Positions 44,534-52,698 of a stretch of 64,000 nucleotides of DNA are shown here, piece after piece (the stretch's first letter is position 1; each line of letters opens with the position of its first letter). The stretch comes from Myxococcus stipitatus DSM 14675 (GTDB taxonomy: Bacteria > Myxococcota > Myxococcia > Myxococcales > Myxococcaceae). Below the pieces are notes generated by a model that did no database searches, had not been told where the DNA came from, and worked only from the letters and a program-made list of their open reading frames with translations. A program made the translations under genes and the position numbers. The stretch spans positions 5,288,501-5,352,500 of the forward strand of contig NC_020126.1 in assembly GCF_000331735.1 (NCBI RefSeq), read 5' to 3'.

Positions 44534-45961
44534 ATGCCCATGACGACCACCGCGGCCTTCCCGAAGGGGGAGCAACCGCTGCACCGCGATGCCGCGCTGA
44601 AAAAGGGAGAGATGCAGGCCCCCGCGGGGACTGTCACCGACGCCGTGTGCGTGCGCTTCCTCGCGGATGTGCAGGCCACCGGCGCCTCGGCGGCCTTCAC
44701 CGTGGCCGAGCGCCTCGCCGTCCTCAGCGGCTTCCGCGTCTCACTGACGCAGGAGCTGCCGGGCGGCATCAAGCTCCAGCCGTGGCAGTCCGAGACGCTC
44801 GACAAGGTCCGCGACGATGCCCTGCGCTGGCTCAAGCTCGACGTGGACGGCTTCGCCGACGACGCGTCGGGCCTCGCGCAGCCCTTCGAGGACGGTGTGC
44901 AGGCCGTGAATTTCACCGCCTACATCCCGACGGGGCATACCCCCAACATCGCCGAGTCCACGCGCATCACCGGCCTGGGCGTCGAGCAGCTCCTCGATTG
45001 CGAGTTCATCCTCACTCGCGTGGGAGACCCCTTCAAGGCGGTGCGTCCGACGCTCAAGCTGACCAACCTGAAGGTCATCATGAGCCCGGGCGTGAAGAAG
45101 GCCGAAGCGCGGCGGATTGGTCTGCCCGTCTACGCGCGGCGCGTCGTCAACGCGAACGGCTACGAGATTCGCACGGAGCCCGGCCTTGTCCTCTGTCTGG
45201 AGGACATGGCACCGCACGAGGCCAATCTGCTCAGTGCGCTTCGCGTCACCGCGGGCGGCGTCAAGGTGACGGATGACCCGAATGGCAAGGCGGAGATTCT
45301 CGCGGACTTGCTGCGCGACTACGAGAGCGGCGGACGGCCGATGGACCCGCGAGAGGAGAGCATCAACGCGCGGCGCACCGTCGTCTTCGCCCAGCCGCCG
45401 AATGCGCTGACGCGCATGTACTCCGGCCACGTCGAGGCCCGGCAGGTGACGCGCAACAAGGAATGGGAGGGGCGCGCGCTGTACTTCCCGCTGCTGTCCC
45501 ACGCGGAAACCATGGCGCTGGTGCAGGCCTACGCGCAGCACATCCCCGACGGGCGCGTGGTGCATGCCGTGTGCACGGGCATGTACGAGGGACTGGAGTG
45601 TGACGACAAGTCCCTGCCGTACACCGGCATGACGCTGTTCCTCGACAACGAGTCGGACTTCCCCAGCTACCCGGGCCTGCGCTGCTCGAAGGGCGGGGTG
45701 CCGTATGTCTACATCCCGGAGCACCGGCTGCGCGCCGCCGCGCTCAAGGTCATCTCCGTCATGGCTCGCACGACGGCGCACCCCGGGGGCGACACGCGGA
45801 TGGCCCGGGCCATCGTCCTGGATGAGGCTCGCTGGATTCCGGGCGCGGTGACGAGCGAGCGCGGCTTCGACGAGATGTCCGCGGTGCGCCAGGAAGTCGC
45901 CGAGCGCATCCGCGCCAAGGTGGCCGAGCACGACTCGGGCGCGGCCCCCGCCGTCATGTAG
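44534..45961 (+). CDS. Candidate major capsid protein
   Basis: A 475-aa protein (start ATG 44534; a second ATG is two codons later). It has no signal peptide or membrane span and no recognised domain. Its composition is mixed alpha/beta with many beta-prone segments (AVNFTAYIPTGHTP, FILTRVGDPFKAVRPTL, VPYVYIPEHRLRAAALKVI) and few cysteines. It lies directly after the packaging ATPase and ahead of a run of membrane proteins, which is where tailless viruses often encode the coat protein. The size suits a double-jelly-roll coat. The assignment rests on position, size and exclusion, not on homology. Confidence 0.5.
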   Translation: MPMTTTAAFPKGEQPLHRDAALKKGEMQAPAGTVTDAVCVRFLADVQATGASAAFTVAERLAVLSGFRVSLTQELPGGIKLQPWQSETLDKVRDDALRWLKLDVDGFADDASGLAQPFEDGVQAVNFTAYIPTGHTPNIAESTRITGLGVEQLLDCEFILTRVGDPFKAVRPTLKLTNLKVIMSPGVKKAEARRIGLPVYARRVVNANGYEIRTEPGLVLCLEDMAPHEANLLSALRVTAGGVKVTDDPNGKAEILADLLRDYESGGRPMDPREESINARRTVVFAQPPNALTRMYSGHVEARQVTRNKEWEGRALYFPLLSHAETMALVQAYAQHIPDGRVVHAVCTGMYEGLECDDKSLPYTGMTLFLDNESDFPSYPGLRCSKGGVPYVYIPEHRLRAAALKVISVMARTTAHPGGDTRMARAIVLDEARWIPGAVTSERGFDEMSAVRQEVAERIRAKVAEHDSGAAPAVM

Positions 45962-46040
45962 TGCCCCGAGGCTGGGCGCGGCTTCGCGTCGCGCCCGGCC
46001 TGTCTCCCTTCTCTCTCTCTCCCTCCCTCCATGGTGGCTC

Positions 46041-47270
46041 GTGGCTGACACGCTGCTGGCGCGCGCTGCGCGCTACATCCTTGCTGGGGCCAAGGGCGCC
46101 GCGGGGCGCCTGGTGCGCCGCCGCGCCGCGGGCGCGTCGAGCGCTGCACCTCCACCACCAGGTGGGCGGCCCGTGGGGAATGTGTCGCCCGTGGCGCCCC
46201 TGGCGCCGGCTCCTCTGCCGGCACCCGCGCTGCCTCCCGACGTGCCGCCCCCGGCGCCTCCTCCCCCTCCGGAGGAGCCACCTCCTCCGCCGCCGCCTCC
46301 TGTCCCGCCACCGCCTCCGCCAGCTCCACCGCCCATGCCCACGGCTGCAATCTCCGCCGTCGTCAACGGCGGCCAGCTCCTCGCCGCGGTGCTCGCCGCG
46401 ACTCCCCTCGCGCCTCTGTCTCCATTCGTGGGCATGGCCGCGGGGTTGCTCGGTGGGGCCATTGGCGACAACGCCAAGGCCAAGGTGGCCCAGCGCTACC
46501 TGCGGGAGATGGCGCAGAGCGCGCTGGAGCAGGGCTACTACGAGGGCTACAGCAAGGAGTACAACGCCGGCGCCACGCTCTATGACGTGGGCCTCTACGA
46601 GCAGGCCTTCGAGCGATTCGGCAACGTCAAAGCCGCGGGCGCGGCGGCGCGGCTCGCCGTCGCTGTGAAGCTCGATGAGCTGAACGTCCAGTGCTACCGC
46701 AAGTGGATGGCCGCCCGCACGAATGACTCGGGGCACCTCTGGGACGGCTACACCCTCGGAGATGGTGGTTTCACCGGCGCCCCCAACACGGAGGAGTTCA
46801 ACAGCGGCGTCCCTGGCGGTTGGATTTACACGCACTACGCCGACGGCTCGAATCGCCGCTACCACGGGCACCCCGAGCACGCGGACTACCACGGCACGCT
46901 GGTGCCGCCCCTGCCGCCCGAAGTGGTGGAGCACTACCGCGCCATCCGCGCCGAGCAGCGTCGCCGCGCAGACGTGGAGCGCGAAACGGGGCTCGGGCAG
47001 GGCGGCCACTTCACCGGTGTGAAGTCCGACATTCGCAACGGCCTGGGTGGGCACCGGGACTTCGAGATTGAGGACGTCGTCTACGACGCGCCGCCGCCTC
47101 CTCCTCCCGTCACCAAGACGCCTCCCCCTCCACTCCCTCCTCCGCCACCTCCTCCTCCGCCACCGCCTCCCGCTCCTCCTCCTGCGCCGCCTCCCCCGAG
47201 ACCTGTCCCTCCGCTTCCCCCCGATGTGCCGCCCGGACGGAAGGGTCGCGATTGGAACGACGACCTATGA
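46041..47270 (+). CDS. Polyproline protein of the virion operon
   Basis: A 409-aa protein with a GTG start. After a short basic N-terminus, a polyproline region spans about residues 35-100, then a hydrophobic segment (LLAAVLAATPLAPLSPFVGM) and Gly-rich stretch (GLLGGAIGDNAKAKVAQRYL), a folded centre rich in Tyr, His and Gly (GYYEGYSKEYNAG, GGWIYTHYADGSNRRYHGH), and a second polyproline tract before RKGRDWNDDL. The two rigid Pro tracts flanking a central domain suggest an extended fibre, spike or spacer. A five-codon ATG frame (46031) overlaps the GTG and might couple translation. Its stop overlaps the next start (ATGA). Confidence 0.72.
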   Translation: MADTLLARAARYILAGAKGAAGRLVRRRAAGASSAAPPPPGGRPVGNVSPVAPLAPAPLPAPALPPDVPPPAPPPPPEEPPPPPPPPVPPPPPPAPPPMPTAAISAVVNGGQLLAAVLAATPLAPLSPFVGMAAGLLGGAIGDNAKAKVAQRYLREMAQSALEQGYYEGYSKEYNAGATLYDVGLYEQAFERFGNVKAAGAAARLAVAVKLDELNVQCYRKWMAARTNDSGHLWDGYTLGDGGFTGAPNTEEFNSGVPGGWIYTHYADGSNRRYHGHPEHADYHGTLVPPLPPEVVEHYRAIRAEQRRRADVERETGLGQGGHFTGVKSDIRNGLGGHRDFEIEDVVYDAPPPPPPVTKTPPPPLPPPPPPPPPPPPAPPPAPPPPRPVPPLPPDVPPGRKGRDWNDDL

Positions 47271-47680
47271 AAACCACTCTCATTGTCGCGAGCGTCGCGA
47301 GTGCGGTGCTCGGCTATGGCCTCTCACTCGCCGTCGAGTCGCGTCGCGCGCGCAGCTCGCGGGACGCCGCCGCACAGCCCCCGCCTCCCGTCACCCCAGC
47401 GCCACCTGCGACTCCCGCCGCCCCGCGCAGCCAGGCCCTGGGCCTGCCTCCGCCGCGTCCGACGCCCACCACCAAGCCCCAGGCCGCGCCCTACCTGCCC
47501 CCGGACCCGTACGCGCCGCTGTCCCTCGTCGCGAGCGAGGGGCCGCGCACGCCTCCGGCCCAAGTCCACTACTTCGCCGAGCGCGAGGACTGCGGGTGCG
47601 GCAAGTCGAGCGCGGCCACCCCTCCACGCAGCACGCAGGCCGAAACCCTCTGGGCCGGCCCGGAATGGAGTGACAGATGA
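47267..47680 (+). CDS. Membrane-anchored Pro-rich protein
   Basis: A 137-aa protein beginning MKTTLIVASVASAVLGYGLS, an N-terminal signal anchor. A Pro/Ala/Thr-rich stalk and a small tail with CGCGKS follow. It overlaps both neighbours by four bases. It is probably a virion membrane or vertex protein, by context only. Confidence 0.7.
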   Translation: MKTTLIVASVASAVLGYGLSLAVESRRARSSRDAAAQPPPPVTPAPPATPAAPRSQALGLPPPRPTPTTKPQAAPYLPPDPYAPLSLVASEGPRTPPAQVHYFAEREDCGCGKSSAATPPRSTQAETLWAGPEWSDR

Positions 47681-48150
47681 ACACGCAGACGACAGTCCTC
47701 GCAGGACTCGGCGTGCTCGCCGCGGGCGGTGTGGCCGCCTACGCCCTGACGCGCAAGTCCGACGCCGAGCAGGCAGCGGCAGCTGAGCAAGCCAAGCTCA
47801 AAGAGGCCCTCGCCGCCGCCCAGCTCCAGTTCCAGCAGGCGCAGCAGGCCCAGGCCCAGGCCACGCAGCAGGCCCAGGTGGCCCAGGCCCAGCAGGCCCA
47901 GCAGCTCGCGCAGCAGCAGATTGCCGCCCTCCAGGGCCAGCTCCAGCAGCTCGCCGCCGCCAACGCCGCCGCGCAGCAGAAGGCCGGTGCCACCACCGTC
48001 CCTCGTGCGCCGCCTCCCCAGACGACGCCCATTCCCACCCCCACCGCTGGGGGCGGCGTCCTGGGCACCATCAACGGTGTCATCGGCGCCGTCTCCGGTG
48101 TCGTCGGCGTCGCCAACCAGCTCGACACCATGTTCGACATCTGGCCGTAG
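47677..48150 (+). CDS. Membrane protein with Gln/Ala coiled coil
   Basis: A 157-aa protein with an N-terminal hydrophobic span (VLAGLGVLAAGGVAAYALTR), then about 75 residues of Ala/Gln-rich coiled coil (repeats such as QQAQAQATQQAQ), a short Pro/Thr linker, and a second hydrophobic Gly/Val segment (LGTINGVIGAVSGVVGVA) before MFDIWP. The hydrophobic ends joined by a coiled coil suggest a virion protein spanning from membrane to capsid, or a fusion/DNA-delivery protein. No homologue recognised. Confidence 0.7.
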   Translation: MNTQTTVLAGLGVLAAGGVAAYALTRKSDAEQAAAAEQAKLKEALAAAQLQFQQAQQAQAQATQQAQVAQAQQAQQLAQQQIAALQGQLQQLAAANAAAQQKAGATTVPRAPPPQTTPIPTPTAGGGVLGTINGVIGAVSGVVGVANQLDTMFDIWP

Positions 48151-48171
48151 CCACCACCGCGAGGAGACACC

Positions 48172-49101
48172 ATGCTTGAGAGTTTCGGTCAGACGCACAT
48201 CCCGGAGTACGGCAACGAGTGCGAGTGGATGGGGTTGGACCACGAGGCCGTCATGCTCTCCGCCGCGGGCCACGAGGAGGCAAACCGCTCCATCGTCTGG
48301 CCCGTCGAAGCCGTCATCAATGGCGACTACACCCGCCCTCGGCTGCTCCACCCGGGCACCCTGGAGCGCCTCGGCGGCTGCGAGCGCATCCGCTCCGTCA
48401 AGGTCATCAAACAACGGGACTTCGCCACGTTCGAGCTATGGGCCGAGCGCTGCGCGTCCGCCTCGCCGAAAGCCCTCCTCTCGGTGGACCCCGCCAGGGC
48501 TCTCTACACGCGCCGGCCGGCGCGGGAGCTGCTCTCCATCCGCGTCGCGAATGGGTCGAGCGAGTATGCCGCTCTCGTGAGTGAGCTGGCCTATGCCGAC
48601 TGGACTGGCCAGGACACGGACATCTGGCTGAGGCCTTTCGCGGACGCGCCGTTTCGGGTTCACAGGCGAGCGCCTGGCGCGTACCGCCAGGTGAGCTCGG
48701 AGAGCATCCTCGACACGCGCGGGTTCGACAGGCTCGCGGTCTCCGTCGAGCTGACGTGCCTGGCTGAGGACTCGCGGCCGGCCGCCATCATCAAGCCCAC
48801 CGTGGAGCTATTCGGCCGGTGCGGCTCCGACCGGCCGTACAGGAGCCAGGAGATTGGCACCAATCCCGACGTGGGCCACAACGGAGACACGTGGCGGGGG
48901 GACGGAGGTTTCTCGTTCGCTGCGGTCCACACGCTGATGCTCGGCGGCGCAGGCGCCACTGTGACGGATTCCGACTTGTGGCAGGAGTCCTATCTCCCGC
49001 CCGCCATCGCCGTCCGCCTCGCGCTCACTGGGCACACCTGGAGGGCCGCGGAGTTCCTGGACGGCGACCTCGAACTCACCGTCACCGTCACGGGGTACTA
49101 G
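48172..49101 (+). CDS. Beta-rich candidate structural protein
   Basis: A 309-aa protein with a strong ribosome site (GAGGAG). There is no signal peptide or span. The sequence alternates short beta-prone stretches (FATFELWAERC, LELTVTVTGY at the end) with turns. It lies between membrane proteins in the virion operon, so it may be a vertex or penton protein, or a second capsid protein. It is also a fallback candidate for the major capsid protein. Confidence 0.65.
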   Translation: MLESFGQTHIPEYGNECEWMGLDHEAVMLSAAGHEEANRSIVWPVEAVINGDYTRPRLLHPGTLERLGGCERIRSVKVIKQRDFATFELWAERCASASPKALLSVDPARALYTRRPARELLSIRVANGSSEYAALVSELAYADWTGQDTDIWLRPFADAPFRVHRRAPGAYRQVSSESILDTRGFDRLAVSVELTCLAEDSRPAAIIKPTVELFGRCGSDRPYRSQEIGTNPDVGHNGDTWRGDGGFSFAAVHTLMLGGAGATVTDSDLWQESYLPPAIAVRLALTGHTWRAAEFLDGDLELTVTVTGY

Positions 49102-49104
49102 GTC

Positions 49105-49827
49105 ATGGCCCTCACCCGAGAGCAGTTGGCCCTCGCCGACGAGCTGACGGCCAAGGTGGACGACTACGCCAAGCGGGCCGAGGCCGCCGCGCGCCCCGTC
49201 TCGCTCGCCGAGGACCTGCTCGGGTGGGCGCCCACGTGGAGCTACCTGGGGGCGGCGCGGGAGCTGTTGAGCAATGAGACGCAGCAGCAAATCGCCGGCG
49301 CGCTCAACATGGTGCGAGACCTCATCCCCCGCTGGCGCGGCGAGCGCCGCCAGTGGGTCGAGGCCGGAGTGCGCTCCACCGACGGCAAGCCCTACCCGCT
49401 TGCGCAGTGGTTGGACGAAGGCAACAGCATCGCCAGCACCTTGGCGACGGCGCTCGGTGAGCTGCACAAGGTCCGCACGTGGACAGGCATCACCCAGACG
49501 GCCCAGGCCACCGAGCAGCGCATCGCCGACGCGGGGCGCGCCGTCGCGGCGACAGTGGAGCAAGTCGGCAAGACGCTCGCCGACCCGTGGCCCTGGTACG
49601 TCAAGGCGGGCCTGGCCGTGGGCGGCGTCGTGCTGGTGACGGGTGGCGCGGCCGTCGCGTGGCAGGCCATTCGACACACGCCCGTCGGTCTTGCTCTGCG
49701 CGGGGCCGTCATGGTCGCGAACGCGAGCCCTCTGGCATCGGCCGCGCGTGACGCTGGAGCACGAGCACGGGAGGCCATCGAGTCCCGCCAGAGCGCAGCG
49801 ACGAAGTCCTCCAAGTCTCGCAGCTAG
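49105..49827 (+). CDS. Helical one-span membrane protein of the virion operon
   Basis: A 240-aa protein. The first 165 residues are helical and amphipathic (LALADELTAKVDDYAKRAEA). One span follows (YVKAGLAVGGVVLVTGGAAV), then a basic Ala/Ser-rich tail ending TKSSKSRS. It starts three bases after the previous stop. It could be a virion membrane protein or a holin-like protein, given that the endolysin is next. Confidence 0.65.
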   Translation: MALTREQLALADELTAKVDDYAKRAEAAARPVSLAEDLLGWAPTWSYLGAARELLSNETQQQIAGALNMVRDLIPRWRGERRQWVEAGVRSTDGKPYPLAQWLDEGNSIASTLATALGELHKVRTWTGITQTAQATEQRIADAGRAVAATVEQVGKTLADPWPWYVKAGLAVGGVVLVTGGAAVAWQAIRHTPVGLALRGAVMVANASPLASAARDAGARAREAIESRQSAATKSSKSRS

Positions 49828-49837
49828 GAGCTACGCC

Positions 49838-50488
49838 GTGACTGCCAAACTCCCCATTGCTCTCGCCCTCGGCGTCGCGGCTGTCGGTGCCACCGCCCTC
49901 GCCGTGGCGAGGCGTAAGCCCGACCTCCTCTCCCTCGCGGAGCTGGCCGAGCTGACGCCTCGCCTCGATGCGCAGACGCGCCGCAAGTACCTGCCTCTCC
50001 TCAACGCCGCGCTGCACGAGTGGTCCATCAACACGCCCAACCGCATCGCCCACGCATTGGGCCAGTGGCTCCACGAGTCCTGGCAGTTGACCACCATGGT
50101 GGAGATTGGCCCCGACGTGCAGCGCTACGCCTCCAATCCCCACCTTGGCAACGGCGGCGACGCGGCCAAGGCCGCCTCGTACATCGGCCGCGGGCCCACT
50201 CAGTTGACGGGCCTCGCCAACTACACCCGCGCCGGCAAGGCCTTGGGCGTGGACCTCGTCAACGTCCCGGAGCTGGCCGCGGACCCCCGCGTCGGCTTCA
50301 GGGCCGCGGGCTGGTACTTCCGCGAGGGCAACGGCGACCTCGCTCCTCTCGCGGACAGAGGCACCACCTCCGCGGACATCCTCGCAATCACCAAGCGAAT
50401 CAACGGCGGCACCAACGGCCTGTTGGACCGCGAGCGCTACACCCACCAGGTGGCGGCGCTGCTCGCTCGCAGACGGAGCAAGACTTGA
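49838..50488 (+). CDS. GH19-family endolysin with N-terminal anchor
   Basis: A 216-aa protein. The start is the GTG at 49838 with TAGGAG upstream. The N-terminal LPIALALGVAAVGATALAVA is a signal anchor. The catalytic domain matches the chitinase-19/lysozyme fold of phage endolysins: WLHES with the acid Glu at residue 80, a second Glu at 89 (TMVEI), and GRGPTQLTGLANYTRAGKAL (118-137), the signature loop. It would cleave peptidoglycan for lysis or genome entry. The membrane anchor suggests a SAR-type enzyme or a virion-bound enzyme. A lysis enzyme argues against a filamentous phage, which exits without lysis. Confidence 0.88.
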   Translation: MTAKLPIALALGVAAVGATALAVARRKPDLLSLAELAELTPRLDAQTRRKYLPLLNAALHEWSINTPNRIAHALGQWLHESWQLTTMVEIGPDVQRYASNPHLGNGGDAAKAASYIGRGPTQLTGLANYTRAGKALGVDLVNVPELAADPRVGFRAAGWYFREGNGDLAPLADRGTTSADILAITKRINGGTNGLLDRERYTHQVAALLARRRSKT

Positions 50489-50628
50489 GTCCCGCGCTCC
50501 AGTGAGGGGCTGAGCCTCTTCACCTCCTTGCAACCTTCCCCCACGGCTTCGGCCGCGTCGGGAGTCGTGTGTCTGCACTCTCGCGGCGCGGCGCGAGCGT
50601 GCTCCCCTTTCCCGCGCACGGAGTCCTC

Positions 50629-50952
50629 ATGACTGGCATCGGCAAGATTCTCTTCGTCGTGGTCACCGCCGTCTGCGCCCTCGCGGGTGGCTACGCCACC
50701 TTCGGGCAAGAGGGGGCGCTCCAGGTCGGCGCCAATCAGGCCGCGCAGATGTGCGAGGCCGCGGGAATCCCCGCGTACCTGCGCGGCCCGGACGGCCAGG
50801 TCATCCCCCGCCCCCAGCCGGCTGACGAGGGCCCGCGGGAGCGCCGCGTCGGCCTCACCCCCAGGGGCGGGGGCCTCGTGCCTCTCTTCGTGCCTGCGCC
50901 GGGAGCACGCTCCACCGTCCAGGACGTGGGGCCGGCCGACACGCAGCAGTAA
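50629..50952 (+). CDS. Small exported or membrane protein after the endolysin
   Basis: A 107-aa protein beginning MTGIGKILFVVVTAVCALAGGYATFG, one hydrophobic helix followed by a soluble tail with one Cys and a Pro/Gly-rich end. The ATG at 50629 is preferred over an upstream frame start at 50569. It is the last gene before the terminator. A spanin- or holin-like lysis role is possible from position only. Confidence 0.65.
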   Translation: MTGIGKILFVVVTAVCALAGGYATFGQEGALQVGANQAAQMCEAAGIPAYLRGPDGQVIPRPQPADEGPRERRVGLTPRGGGLVPLFVPAPGARSTVQDVGPADTQQ

Positions 50953-51054
50953 CAGCGTTGCTCGCTCCTCGAGCTTCCCGCTGGCGGACCTGGTGGCGGC
51001 CCTACTTCCCTCGGGCCCTGCCACCTCAGTGACTACAGCGTTGCACTAGCACCT

Positions 51055-51089
51055 GGGGCCGCGGCGTGTGCTGCGGCCCTAGTCTTTTT
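51055..51089 (+). terminator. Terminator of the virion operon
   Basis: GGGCCGC (51056-51062) pairs with GCGGCCC (51073-51079), followed by TAGTCTTTTT. It overlaps the last codons of the convergent immunity gene. ACAGCGTTGC occurs twice just upstream (50952 and 51035). Confidence 0.8.
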
Positions 51090-51546
51090 GCAGCCACCAG
51101 AGTTGGTTGTTGCTCCGCAACGTGCGCTCCAGCCACTCGCCAAACGACGGGGCAATCTCGACGACATCCAGCGGATACGACTCGTGGAAGGCGTCGAGGA
51201 TGGGGTACGGCGCGGGGCGCGCTACGTCGAGGAGGTTGTAATCAGAGTCCTGGAGGTAGACGAGCGTCCACCAGGATGCGGCGCCGCCTGATTCGTCGTC
51301 AGGCCGGTGCTTCGCCACGCGGGCCGGCTGAATTTCGTCGAGGGAGAGGATGCGGAACTTTTCGTCGGGGCGAGGGTCGAAGAGGGTTGCCCCATCGCAG
51401 CGCAGGTAGAACGCGCGAAGCTCGTCATCCAGTCGCCAACCTGCGCGCGCCTCAAACGCTGCGATTTGCTCGGGCGTCGCAGGCGCGTTGGGGAAGTGAC
51501 TCGCGATGACCTCGTCGAGCAGCTCTTGCAGGGGGCTAGTCGGCAT
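51079..51546 (-). CDS. SUKH (SMI1/KNR4-type) immunity protein
   Basis: A 155-aa protein beginning MPTSPLQELLDEVIASHF. It has the SUKH pattern: RLDDELRAFYLRCDGATLF, FRILSLDEI, WWTLVYLQDSDYNLLD, and AFHESYPLDVVEIAPSFGEW. Proteins of this fold neutralise nuclease toxins. Its ATG lies 11 bases inside the end of the upstream toxin gene, so the two are co-translated. It should protect the lysogen from the paired toxin. Named sit genes in Myxococcus carry such pairs, but the exact family here is not verified. Confidence 0.85.
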   Translation of the reverse strand: MPTSPLQELLDEVIASHFPNAPATPEQIAAFEARAGWRLDDELRAFYLRCDGATLFDPRPDEKFRILSLDEIQPARVAKHRPDDESGGAASWWTLVYLQDSDYNLLDVARPAPYPILDAFHESYPLDVVEIAPSFGEWLERTLRSNNQLWWLQKD

Positions 51547-52174
51547 ACGGTCTGTCCACTCCGATGGTGCTCCATCGGGAGTCGCCCGAATAGCACTGGG
51601 GATAGGCCTGGTTGGCGACCTCGTGCACCTCGCGCGGCATGGGCAGCACGTTGTTTCGCGCCGTCGGATGCCCTCCGTGCAACAGGTCGTGGATGTGGTG
51701 GCCAGGCCAGTTGTCGCCGCCTGAGCGCGGCCACGCGCCGAACTCCTCGGCCCATGCGTTGCGGTAGCCGCGCCGCGCGTTTTCCCAGAGGCGTCGCAGG
51801 GCTGACACGTCAGAGACCGTCGGGTAGTCACAGCAACAGTGCGTGATGGCGAGGCGCCCCCCAGCCTCCGCGGGCGCAAAGAGAAACCGGCCACGCCAGT
51901 CGCCCTTGATGTCCGCAAGCCAGATGCACCCCTTGAGCGCGTGTCCCTCGCCTGCGCATCGCGCCTCGCAACGACGCCACCACGCTGCCGAGCAGCTCCA
52001 GGGCCCGTAATAGATGCTCGTCGTCACCTGGCCGCCGTCAGGGGTGGGCACGGCAGGGCCAACCCATTTGGCCGACGCTTGTGGGCCCACCGTGCCCACC
52101 GTCGCGGAGCCACATGCAGCCGCCAAGGATGCGGCGAGCGCCGTCGCAGATAGCCTGCAAATCATGCAATGCAT
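51536..52174 (-). CDS. SitA-like lipoprotein toxin with HNH-type nuclease domain
   Basis: About 212 aa. A signal peptide (MICRLSATALAASLAA) ends at a Cys followed by Gly (AACG), a plausible but not ideal lipobox. A Cys-rich middle (WWRRCEARCAGEGH, THCCCDYP) follows. The C-terminal domain contains NWPGHHIHDLLHGGHP, NNVLPMPREVH and NQAYPQCYSG, matching an HNH/GHH nuclease with paired His, Asn and a later His. Secreted lipoprotein toxins of this size (SitA) in Myxococcus are passed between kin by outer-membrane exchange. Start alternatives are TTG 52180, ATG 52174 and ATG 52165. No SitB-like gene is adjacent. The toxin identity is firm from the immunity partner; the SitA label is inference. Confidence 0.75.
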   Translation of the reverse strand: MHCMICRLSATALAASLAAACGSATVGTVGPQASAKWVGPAVPTPDGGQVTTSIYYGPWSCSAAWWRRCEARCAGEGHALKGCIWLADIKGDWRGRFLFAPAEAGGRLAITHCCCDYPTVSDVSALRRLWENARRGYRNAWAEEFGAWPRSGGDNWPGHHIHDLLHGGHPTARNNVLPMPREVHEVANQAYPQCYSGDSRWSTIGVDRPYAD

Positions 52175-52266
52175 GCTCAATCAGGTGTCCCGGCAAATGT
52201 AAGTCCTCGCGTTGGGGCCTCTCCTGGTGGGTTGGATGGGGATACGCGTGGTACGACTGTCCGCGC

Positions 52267-52692
52267 ATGGCTTGCCCCTTCTCCCCTGCTCCGCTCCTGC
52301 GCCCTCCAGCTCCACGCGCGCGTGCGGCGTCAGCTCGCGCGATTGCTGTCGCTCTCGTCGCTGGGGCCCTGGTGCTAGTCGTCAGTGCAGTGCTCCCCAC
52401 GTCGCAGCCCGGACGGTCGTCGAGTGCGACCGCGCCCGTGGACGACGCATCCGCGCTCGTGGATGCGCATCGTCAGCGCAGCGGCGCGCAGCTCGCGCTC
52501 ACAATCCCTGCCAGGCCGGACCCGGAGTGGGCGCCGCCGCCCTGTCCGTCGCGATTCGTCGAGCGACACTCCGCGTGCTGGCTGATGGCTGCGGCAACAC
52601 CACCGTGCCCAGCAACGACGTACGAGCATGAGGGGCGCTGCTACTCGCCACTGCTCCGCACCGGGCGTGTGCCTACTAGCGTGGACCGCTGA
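52267..52692 (+). CDS. Membrane protein with myxobacterial Cys-rich CW/PPCP/GxCY tail
   Basis: A 141-aa protein. The ATG at 52267 gives a basic, Ala/Pro-rich N-terminus and one span (AIAVALVAGALVLVVSAVLP). The extracytoplasmic tail ends in CPSRFVERHSACWL, then PPCPATTYEHEGRCYSP and VPTSVDR. This ordered Cys pattern recurs in small myxobacterial proteins, often beside Ser/Thr kinases. The role is unknown. It is cargo at the right end of the element, divergent from the toxin pair. Confidence 0.7.
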   Translation: MACPFSPAPLLRPPAPRARAASARAIAVALVAGALVLVVSAVLPTSQPGRSSSATAPVDDASALVDAHRQRSGAQLALTIPARPDPEWAPPPCPSRFVERHSACWLMAAATPPCPATTYEHEGRCYSPLLRTGRVPTSVDR

Positions 52693-52698
52693 GCCCAA

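Noticed and set aside
49643..49837. Upstream extension of the endolysin frame
   Set aside because: It overlaps the previous membrane-protein gene in another frame; the GTG at 49838 has a good ribosome site and yields an N-terminal anchor.
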